A program made the translations under genes and the position numbers. A stretch of DNA of 17,981 nucleotides, from assembly GCA_014904845.1 (NCBI GenBank), contig MU119813.1, forward strand, positions 1 through 17,981, in the 5' to 3' direction. This DNA is from Acephala macrosclerotiorum (lineage: Eukaryota > Ascomycota > Leotiomycetes > Helotiales > Mollisiaceae). The notes below the pieces were generated by a model. The model was not told where the DNA came from. It saw nothing but the letters and a program-made list of their open reading frames with translations, and searched no databases. This document shows positions 1-9,998 of this stretch, piece by piece (within the stretch, counting starts at the first letter, position 1; each line of letters opens with the position of its first letter).

Positions 1-440
1 TAAAAATTAAAATCGATTTTTTATTAATATTTTTTATTTATAATAAAAAATAATAAAAATATTTATAAATTAAAAACGAGTATTAAAATAAATTTAAATA
101 AATCGAAATTTTTTTTTTAATATATAATTCGTAAATTTTAAATAATCGTATTTTAATTTTAATTTATTTTTTATCGTTTTTGAAATATAAATTAAAATTT
201 TTATAAAACGTTATATAATAAATTTAATAAAATTATTTATAAATATTATTTATATTATACGTATATTATTTAATTAAAATTCGCGAATTAATCGAAATAA
301 AATAATATTAAATTATAATAAAATATTAATAATTTTATATTTTTTTAATATAAATATAAATATATTATAATATTTTTTATTATTAATAATAAATTTTATA
401 AATTTAATTAATATAAAAATCGAAATAAAAAATAAATAAA

Positions 441-510
441 TTAAAAAATTTAAAAAATTTAAAAAATTTAAAAAAATAAAAAATTTAAAAAAATAAAAAA
501 TTTTAAAAAA
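441..510. repeat. Low-complexity TTAAAAAAT tandem repeat
   Basis: A run of about three clean 9-bp TTAAAAAAT units followed by slightly longer variants of the same motif. It creates the repeated phenylalanine/leucine/asparagine string seen in a minus-strand reading frame at 313-513, which is therefore not a gene. It probably arose by slippage in already AT-rich DNA. Confidence 0.6.
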
Positions 511-1504
511 CAAATAAAATAAAATAAATATTTATAAATCGTTATAAAATATTTAAATAAATAAAATATATTCGATTAATAAAATTATTTATATATAAAA
601 TAATATAAATTAAAACTTTAAAAAAAATAAAATAAAAATAAATAATATTAAAAAATAAATATATTTTTTAAATTAATATAAAATTAAAAAATTTAAAAAA
701 AAAATTAATATAATTTCGTTTTTTTAAATAATAAAATCGTTTTAATTATAATAAAAAAAAATTAAAATTTTTAAAATATAAATAAAATTTAATAAAATAA
801 ATAAAAATATTTTAAAAAAAATTAATAAAAAAATAAAATTATTATAAAAAAAAAAGTTTTTAATTAAAAAATTATTATTATTTTAAAATTTAATAATTTT
901 TTTTTATTTATTTAATTATTAAAAATTTGTAAATATTTATTTTTTTCGATTTTATTAAATTTGAAAATATAAATTATAATTTTATATTTTTTTTTTAATT
1001 TTTTAAATATTTTATTTATTATGAAATTTTTTAATTATTTTTTTTTATATTCGTATTTTTATTATTATTTAAAAAATTTTAATATTTATATTTTTTAATG
1101 AATTTTTTTAAACGATTTTTAATATATAATTTTCGAATTATTATTTTATTTATTTTTTTGAATAAATAATTAATCGTTCGTTTTAAAAATTAATATTTAT
1201 TTTTATTAAATTACGTATTATTTACGTAATACGAATTATTTTAATTATAAACGATTTTATTTAAAATTAATTAATTTATTAAAAAATTTTATAATTATAT
1301 AATTTCGAAATAATATATAATTATTTTAATAAAAAATATTAAAATTTTATAATTATAATTTATTAATTAATTTAAATAATATAAAATTTATAAATAAATT
1401 AAAACTCGATTTAATATTTTTAATTTTTTAATTTTAAATAATTTTATTAATTCGTTATTATATTAATTAATAAAATAACGATTATAAAATTATTTAAATA
1501 CGTT

Positions 1505-2026
1505 TTTATTTTAAATATTTAAATATTAAAATACTAAAAATTTATTTTACGATTAAATAATTTTTAAAAGAATTTTAAAAATTTTTTTTTTAATAAATAT
1601 AATCGTAATAAATATTTATAATTAATAAAATTAATTATAAAAATTTAATATAAAAAATAAAATTTTTAAAAAAAAAATTTTTAATATAAAATTTATTAAA
1701 AATATTAAAATAATAAAATATTAAATAAACTAATTTAAATTAATTAAATCGATCGTAATAATTAAATATATAAACGGAAATTTTAAAAAGTATTTTTTTA
1801 ATATAAAATTTTATAATAAATACGTTTTTATTTAAAGTATTAAAATATTTAAATATTAAAATAATTAAATAATTTTTAAAATATATATTAAATAAAATAA
1901 TTTAAATTAATTAAATCGATTATAATAATTTGATATAAAAAACGAAAATTTTAAAAAATATTTTTTTAATAATATAAAGTTTTATAATACGTTTTTATTT
2001 TAAATATTAAAAAATTTATTAATTTA
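1505..2026 (+). repeat. Degenerate repeat block A (internal direct repeats; related to block B)
   Basis: Two units about 167 bp apart start at about 1731 and 1898. Both open with TAATTTAAATTAATTAAATC and both continue into an A-rich stretch ending at a CGTTTTTATT motif. A third, weaker unit lies at about 1600-1700. The last unit (1919-2026) aligns over about 108 nt with 9511-9619, with roughly seven mismatches and two small gaps by eye, several of the mismatches being CG versus TA. The part at 1590-1670 also aligns with 9383-9455. The block is a decayed copy of a sequence present at both ends of the AT desert. Whether it is an LTR, a MITE or a satellite cannot be decided by eye. Confidence 0.5.
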
Positions 2027-2159
2027 TCGATTTTTATCGTTCGATAAAATTTAAAATTTTATTTTAATTTTAAATATTTATAAAACGTTTAAATTAAAAA
2101 CTTTTAATTTGAAACTTAAAATTTGAATTAAAAATATATTACTAAAATCGAAGATTTTA

Positions 2160-2275
2160 TAATTTCTCGTAAAAACGTTTTTACGAAATTTACGAAATAA
2201 AATATATATCGAATATCGAAAAAAAAATCTATTTATTAATTAATTCGTTTACGAATCGACGACGAACGAATTTTT
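2160..2275. other. CpG-dense patch inside the AT desert, with a 20-bp palindrome
   Basis: Lines 2161-2280 contain 12 CpGs and 26 G/C in 120 nt, about three to five times the local level. A perfect 20-bp palindrome occupies 2167-2186 (arms TCGTAAAAAC and its complement). Another cluster of six CpGs follows at 2245-2268. No reading frame is supported. It may be a remnant of a once GC-rich (CpG-rich) segment of the original element, or a site protected from mutation. Confidence 0.55.
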
Positions 2276-5200
2276 TTATTTAAAACGAAAAAAATATTTT
2301 AAAATTATTTTAAAAATAATTCAATTATAAAATATTTAAAAAAAATAATAATTATTATTAGAATTTATAATTTTTAATTATAAAAAAAATTATTAAAAAT
2401 TATTAATCAATTAATACAATTATAAAAATAAATTTTATTATTTTAAAAAACGTTAATATATTTTTTTTATAAATAAATTTTTTAAAAAATTCGTTGAATA
2501 TTTTTATATTTTTTTAATAAATTTTTTTTTTAAATATAATTAATTTATTTTAAATATTTAAAATAAAAATATAATAATTTTTATAATTTTTTTAAAATTT
2601 TTATTAATAATAATATTATTTTTATACGAATTATAATAATAAATTAATATTTTTAAAAATTTGTTAATTTGTTTTTAAATATATTTAAAATTTAAATAAA
2701 ATATTAAATTAAATCGAAAAAATTTAAATTATATTTTTAAAAAAACATTTTTTTAAAAATATAAAAATTATTAAAATTTTAAAATAAATTAAATATAATA
2801 ATATTATTAAAATTTGTATTTATTATAAAATATAAATTTAATATTTTAATATTATTATTAAATTATTATATTAATTAATTAAAAAAAAAATTCGTTATAA
2901 TATTTTTATAAAATAAATTTATAACGATTTTAATACTTTATAAAATTTATTACGATTTTATTAATAAATAATAAATAATTATTTTAAATATTAATATTAA
3001 TTAATAAAAATATAAAAAAATATTCGATTAATATAATAATAAAAAACGAAAACGAATAATTCGATACGAATTAAAATTTTAAAATAAATATTAATACGTT
3101 TATTATTTAATTAAATTAAATAATAATAATTTTTTTTAATATTTTAATTATTTATTAATTCGTTTAAATATAATTATTCGATTTTATAATTAAATATATT
3201 AAAAAAAAATATTTATATTATTATAATCGAATTATTTAAAAAATCGCGAATAAAAAATAATAAATTAAAAAAAACAAAAAAAAAATTATTTATTATAATC
3301 GAATTTAATTATATTAAAATAATTTTAATTTCAATTAAAAAACGTAAAATTAATTAAAAAATTAAAAATAAATCATTTATAATTAAAAATAAATACGTAA
3401 AATAAAAATATTTATTTAAATTATTAAATTAAATTTAAAAGAATTATTATTAAAAAATTAAATAAATTCGAAATTAAATTAATTATTATTTTGATATATA
3501 ATTAGAAAATAATTAAAATAATTAAATATAAATATTAATTTATTATTATTATATTAATCGTTTTAATAAAAAAAATAAAAAAAACTAAAAAATTTAATAA
3601 TTATTTATAAATTAATTAAATATATATTATTTTATATAATTTATAATAAAAAAATATTTTTATTTATTAAAATTCGATTTTTTATTTAAAGAATTTTCGA
3701 TTAAAACGAAATATATAATCGAGTAAAATTTTTTAAATTAAAAATTAAATAAATTAAAATATAAAACGAAAATATAAAAAAATCGAAATTAAAAAAAAAT
3801 TATAATTATAAATAAAATTAAATATATTTCGATATTTATTATTAAATACGAAACAAAATTTATTTTAATATATAATATTAAATTATTATATATATAATTA
3901 AATTTATATTAAATTTATTAAATAAATTAATTAAAAAAATAATTTGAAAATTAAATATTAAAATTTTTTAAATAATAATAAAAATAAAAATATTATTTAA
4001 TTTATTAATTTTAATAATAATAAAAATATAAATATAAAAAAAAAAAAATTAAAAAATTTTATAATAAATAAAATATTTAAAAAATTAAAAAAAAAAATTA
4101 AAATTATAATTCGTATTTTTAAATTTAATAAAATCGAAAAAAATAAATATATACGATTTTTTAAAAATTAAATAAATAAAAAAAATTTATATTTTATTGT
4201 TTTTTTTTAAAAAAAAATTAATATATTAAAATTTTATTATTAATAAATTTTTTTTTTATATAATACGTATTTTTTTTATTTAATTTTTATAAATAAATTT
4301 TAAATTATAATTATTATTTTATTAATTTTTTAAAAAAAAAATATTTTATTATTTTTTTTTAATTTATTAAATTTTATTAAAACAATAAAATTAATTAATT
4401 TTTTTACGAAAAAAAAATAAATAAATATATTTTAAAATTTAAATTTATTATACGTTAAATTTTTTTTTTTTCGAAAAATTTTAAATAATTTATTTACGAT
4501 TTAATAATTTTAAAAAAATAATAAATTAATTATTTAAATAAATTTTTTTTTAATATTAAAAATTCAATTTTAATTAAATATTATAAATTTTTTTTAAAAA
4601 ATAAAATTTTTTATCGATTGAATTTATATTAATAATTTTTTTTATTTTATTTTTTTTATTTTATTTTTTATAAATTTAATATTTATTAATATTAATTAAA
4701 AAATTATTAATAATATTATTTACGAGAAATTAAAAAAATTTATAATAAGTTTTAAATTTTTTTCGAAAATTAATTTTAAAAATTTTTTAATAATAAATTT
4801 CTTTTTAATAATATTTAATTTAAAAAAATCGATATAATTTTTAATATAATTTATTATATGAAATTTTTAAATTATTTTATTATTCGATATAAAAAATTTT
4901 AATAATTAAATTATTAAAATTCGTTTAATAATAAATATTTATATATTTATTAATAAAAATAAATTGTAATTTAAATTAAATTAATTTGTTTTTAAATATA
5001 ATATTTATAAAAAATAATTTAAAATATTTAATTATTTTTAATAATAAATTTAAATTTAAAATTCGTTTATTTTTTTTCTTTTTATTAAATTTTCAAAAAA
5101 AAGAAAATAAATTGTAAAAAAATTTAATATTAATAAAAATATTAAAAAAAACTATTAAATTTTTAAAAAAAAATAATAATAATTTAAAAAATTTCGAATT

Positions 5201-6203
5201 TTAAATTTTTTATTTAAAACGAGTTTTTATTTTTTTTTTTATTTTTTTTTTTTTCGAAATTAAAAACGAATTTATTATATAAAAAAACGATTATAATAAA
5301 ATTATATATTTTTTTTTTAAAAATTCTTATAAATAATTAATTTCGAAAGTAATATTAATTATATATTTTTTAATATATAAAAAGTTTTTATTTATTATAA
5401 ATTAATTAATTAATTTACAAATTATAAATTATTTCGAATAAATTAATTTACGATTAAATTTTTTTATTTTGTATTTTATTACTTTTTTATATTACGTATA
5501 TTTTTTATTAAATTTCTTTTATAAATAGTTTAAATAAAATAAAAAATAATAAATTATTAATTACGTTTAAAATTATTTTTTATATTATAATATTTAAATA
5601 TTTTTATTAAATTTTTAAATATTTTAAATTATTAATTTTATTATATTATTATTATTTTTTTTTATATTTATATATAATAATTGTTTTTTTATATATTTTA
5701 TTATAATTATAAATAAATATTTTTATCGATTTATAATCGTTTTTTTTTTTAAATTCGTTTTTTAATATATATTAAATTTTTTTTTATAAATTTATATTTT
5801 TAATATTATTTATATAATTTATTTCGTTTAATTAATTTTTTAAATATTCGATTAAATAAATTTACGCATTTTTTTTATTATTAAATTTTTTTTTATAAAT
5901 TAATTAATAATTTTATATAAAAAATCTTTTTTAAATAATTTTTAATATTATATTTTAATATAAATCGAATTTAGTTTTTATAAATCTAATTAATATATTA
6001 TAAAAATTGTATTTTTTTAATTTTTAAAATAATTTTATAATTTGTATATATATTATTATTTTATTTTTTTTAAATTAAAATATTTTAAAAATTTTAAAAA
6101 AAAAATTTATAATTTTAATATAAATATATATTTTTCGAAATTTTATATTTTTAAAAAAAAATCGATAATATAATTAAAATAAAAATAAATTTAACGTAAA
6201 TAA

Positions 6204-6336
6204 TTTATTAATTTTAATTATTAAATTAAAAATTAATTTATTAATTTTAATTATTAAATTAAAAATTAATTTATTAATTTTGATTATTAAATTAAAAATT
6301 AATTTATTAATTTTGATTATTAAATTAAAAATTAAT
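6204..6336. repeat. 33-bp tandem repeat, about 4 copies
   Basis: Copies begin at 6204, 6237, 6270 and 6303 with an exact 33-bp period. Copies are identical by eye except that the third and fourth carry TTTTGATT where the first two have TTTTAATT. Each unit is itself partly palindromic (TTAATTTTAA against TTAAAAATTAA). There are no unique spacers, so it is not a CRISPR array. Near-identity in DNA otherwise wrecked by mutation points to recent slippage expansion. Confidence 0.85.
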
Positions 6337-7968
6337 TTTTATTTATATTTTTTATTTAAAATTTTATTCGTTTATTCGTTTTAATAAAATATATTTATAA
6401 ATAAATATTTTTTAATCGATTTTTTTCGATTAAAATTTTTTATTTTAATTTTATTATTTTAATTTAAAAACGATTATAAACGATTTACGAATTACAATTT
6501 TTAAAAAAATTAAAATTAAAATATAAAATAACAAAATAATTTTTTTTTTTAATATTATAATTTTCGTTAAAAATAAAATTAATTATTATAAATAATCGTT
6601 ATAAATTTTTTTTTTTTTTTTATATATTCATTTTAATAATAATTAATTTTTAATTTTCGATTTTTAATAATTTAAATCTTTTTTTAATAATAATAAAAAA
6701 TAAAATATATAAATCGTATATAAATAATTTTTAATAAAATTTATTAAAATAATTTATTTTTTAATATTATTTATTAATATAAAAAAATTTAATTATAAAT
6801 TAATTAATTAATTAAAATAAAAATAAAAAAAACTATTAATTAATTTATAATAAATAATAATTTTTTACATATTAAAAAATATATAATTAATATTATTTTC
6901 GAAATTAATTATTTATTTAAAATTATACAATTTTATTATAATAATTTTTATTTTTTTAATATTAAAATTTATATTAAAATTTATTAATATCGAAATAAAT
7001 ATTATATAATATTTATATACGATTTAAAATCGCATATAATTAATATTATTTTATTTTTATTTCGAGTTTTATTTTCGAAATAATTTTAATAAATTATAAA
7101 TTAATATATATATATTAAAATTTAAAAAAAAAATTTACGTATATTTAAATCGTATTTTTAATAATATAATATTTTTAATATAATATATAAATTTTTTTTA
7201 TAATATATAATTATTTATTTTCGTATTTAAATATATTTTATTTTAAAATTAAAAATAATATAATAAACATATATTAAATATTATATTAATAAAAAGTTTT
7301 ATTATTTATAATATTTTACAAATTTTATTAAATTAAATATTAAAAAAAATTCGTATATTTAAATAAAAAATATAATTAATAAAAAGTTTATATAAAAAAA
7401 AATATATATATTTATAAATTATTAAAATAAAAATAATTATTATTATTTATTATTTTAAAATTAATAAAATTTTAAATTTAAATTAAATTTTAAACGTATT
7501 TTATTAAATATTATTAATATATTTATATAAATTTATAATATATATTTAAATATAAATTATAATTTAAAATATTTTAAAAAAATAATTATAATAATTTTTA
7601 AAAAATTAAATAAAAAAAATTTATTTTAAAAATTTATTATATCGTTTTATTATTTTATTTAATATTATTATAATAAATTTTAATTTTTTATTTAATAATT
7701 ATATTAATAATAATAAAAAATATTTTTATAAATTTGTATTTTATAATTTTATAATAAAATTTTATAAAATTTTAAAAAAGAAAATAAATAAATAATTATT
7801 TTTTTTAAATATTATTAATTAATTTAATATTATATTTTTTTTATAAATCGAATTTTTTAAAAATCATTTATAATTATTTATTAATTCTTTTTGAAATAAA
7901 TAAATAATATAATTATTATTATTAATATTTTAAAAAAAAAATTAATATTATATATAATTATTAAAATA

Positions 7969-7989
7969 ATATATATATATATATATATA
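7969..7989. repeat. (AT)n microsatellite
   Basis: An uninterrupted alternating AT run of 21 nt within the part of the desert that is poorest in G and C. A shorter run of the same kind lies at about 8314-8328. Confidence 0.8.
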
Positions 7990-9299
7990 AATTAAAAATT
8001 AAAATAAATAATATATTTATATAATTATAATCGTTTTTTAAATAATATATAAATTATTAATTTAATATTATTTAATTTATAATAAAAGATTTAACGATAT
8101 TTAATATAATATATTAATAATAATAAAATATAAATTAATATACGAATTATTAATAAATAATATTTAATTTTTTAAAAAATATTATAAACGTATATTTTTA
8201 AAATTATTATAAAAATCGTAATTAATATTAAAAAAAAAAAAATTATAATACGATAATTAAATTGTAAAATAATTTTAATTTTTATATTTATAAATTAAAA
8301 AACGAAAAAAAAAATATATATATATATAATAATTTATTTCGTATTTATAAAAAAAAAATATAATAAATATATATAAAAATAAAAAATATTTTTATAATAT
8401 ATATAAATAAAATATATAATATTATTTTATTTATATTTAAAATAATAATTAATAAAATTATAATAAAAAAAATTATTTATTTAATTTATATATATTAAAT
8501 TTTTATTTATATAAATATAATTAATAATAAAATAATAAATCGTAAAAAAATTTGATATTAAAATATATATTTTTTTTAATTTTTATAATATTTAAAAAAA
8601 ATTATTATATTATATAATATATAAAAATAATAATTTATAAATTTATTAAATTATTTTTTATATTTTATTTAATTATTTTATTTTTTAAAAATTTAAAAAA
8701 AAAATTAAAAAAAATTCAAATTAAATATTATTAATTTAAATTTTTTTTAATAATTATAATATAATATTAATAATTATTATATTTATAAAAAAACAAATTT
8801 ATTATTTTTATTTGAATATATTATAATTATTTAATTTAAATAAATAATAAATTTAAAATAAATTATAAATATTTTTATTATAAATTTTTTTAAATAAAAT
8901 TATAATATATAAATTAAATATAAAAAATTATTAAAATTAAAATTTAATATTTTATTTATTATTATATATAATATTTAAAAAATAATAATATATATAAATA
9001 TTAAAAAAAATTTAAAAAAAAATTTAATAAAAATTTTTATTAAACGACGTTTTAATAATCGTTAAAAATTAATTAAAAAAATTAAAATTTTATTTAATAA
9101 AAATTTAATATATTAATATATATAAAAGTTGAATAAATTATAAATTATTATAATATTTATAATCGTAAATAATTTATAATAAAAATAAAAATAAAAAATA
9201 AATAATAAACGTTAAAAAATATATTATTAAAAAAATTTAATAATAAAAACGATTTTTTATATAAATTGTAAATATTTTTAATATAAAATTTTAAAAATA

Positions 9300-9619
9300 T
9301 TTTTTGTTTTAAATATTAAAATTTATTTTTTATTAATTTTATAATTATTTAATATTTAAAAAAAAATTTAAAATTTTTTTTTATAAATATAATTATAATA
9401 ATTATTTTTAATTAATAAAATTAATCGTAATAATTTAATATAAAAAACGAAAATTTAAAAAAAAAATTTAAAATATATATTTAAAAAAATAAAATATATT
9501 AATTATATTAATTATAATAATTTAATATAAAAAATAAAAATTTTGAAAAATATATTTTTAATAATAAAATTTTATAATAATTATATTTTATTTTAAATAT
9601 TAAAAAATTTATTAATTTA
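9300..9619 (+). repeat. Degenerate repeat block B (related to block A)
   Basis: Same sequence family and orientation as 1505-2026. The portion 9511-9619 matches 1919-2026 at roughly 90% by eye, and 9383-9455 matches 1590-1670. CpGs present in one copy are often TA in the other (for example ATCGTAATA versus ATTATAATA), so the copies decayed independently. Starts of the two blocks are about 7.7-7.8 kb apart, compatible with LTRs of one retrotransposon, but terminal TG/CA motifs and target-site duplications can no longer be recognised. Confidence 0.5.
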
Positions 9620-9844
9620 AAAAATATTTAATATAAATTAATTAAACTTTTAAAAAATAATTATTAAAATACGTTTAATTAATTTTATAAATAAATAAAT
9701 AAAATTATTAAAAAATCGTTAAATTAAATTTAATATTAATAATATTAAAATAATATTATTAAATTATTTTATTTATAAAAATTTTAATATTTTTTTAATA
9801 TTTTTATAAAATTGATTAAAAAAAATTTAATAATTAAATTTAAT

Positions 9845-9860
9845 AATCGTAAACGACCAG
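9845..9860. other. Sharp AT-desert / GC-rich boundary
   Basis: Up to about 9849 the sequence is CpG-only AT DNA. From CGACCAGACGGCAAGGCCGC (9854 on) it is about two-thirds G+C with ordinary dinucleotide use. There is no transition zone and no visible decay of the GC-rich side. This probably marks the exact edge of the duplicated DNA that was mutated, or an insertion/rearrangement breakpoint. Confidence 0.75.
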
Positions 9861-9998
9861 ACGGCAAGGCCGCATGCGGAAACCGCGACCGCCGCATCAG
9901 GCAAGGCGCACGCACGGGCCGGCCGCCGCTTTCGCGGGGTATAAAGCTCGCGCAACGTCCCAGCTCGCTCTTTCCCTTCCTTCCTTCCTTCTTTACAC
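9853..9998 (+). promoter_or_regulatory. Putative core promoter of the Myb-domain gene
   Basis: A GC-rich, CpG-rich stretch is followed by a consensus TATA box (TATAAAG, 9940-9946), a pyrimidine tract with four TTCC units (about 9968-9993), then ACACAACCCAACAGC. TATA plus CT-rich tract just before an A/C-rich start region is a common layout of strong filamentous-fungus promoters. The likely transcription start is about 9,970-10,000 on the plus strand. The whole promoter fits within about 150 bp of the AT-desert edge. The start site is inferred, not observed. Confidence 0.55.

Larger units (their letters stand above)
1..9852. repeat. Extreme AT-rich, CpG-only block (RIP-saturated repeat DNA)
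   Basis: Seen: almost pure A/T in which nearly every remaining G or C is part of a CpG. Hand counts give 16 G/C of 240 at 1-240 (14 in CpG), 18 of 240 at 3001-3240 (all in CpG), and 3 of 240 in each of 7501-7740 and 8401-8640 (2 in CpG). All six frames are closed apart from low-complexity F/I/K/N/L runs. Known: in ascomycetes RIP converts C to T in duplicated DNA on both strands and makes AT-rich isochores. Inference: transposon-derived DNA mutated almost to saturation at non-CpG cytosines. The left end lies outside the window. Original element types cannot be read. Apart from the repeats listed separately I see nothing else in this stretch. Confidence 0.85.

Noticed and set aside
313..513. 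66-codon minus-strand frame rich in F, L, N and I
   Set aside because: It is the translation of the 9-bp A/T tandem repeat and has no protein-like complexity.
6204..6336. CRISPR-like array
   Set aside because: The 33-bp units are directly adjacent with no unique spacers, and the host appears eukaryotic.
1..9852. Mitochondrial or apicomplexan-type AT-rich DNA
   Set aside because: No tRNA, rRNA or respiratory genes; the block is continuous with nuclear fungal genes; and CpG is hugely over-represented, which those genomes do not show.
1..9852. Bisulfite-converted reads assembled into the contig
   Set aside because: Conversion of one strand would remove C but leave G. Here G and C are equally depleted and both survive in CpG.
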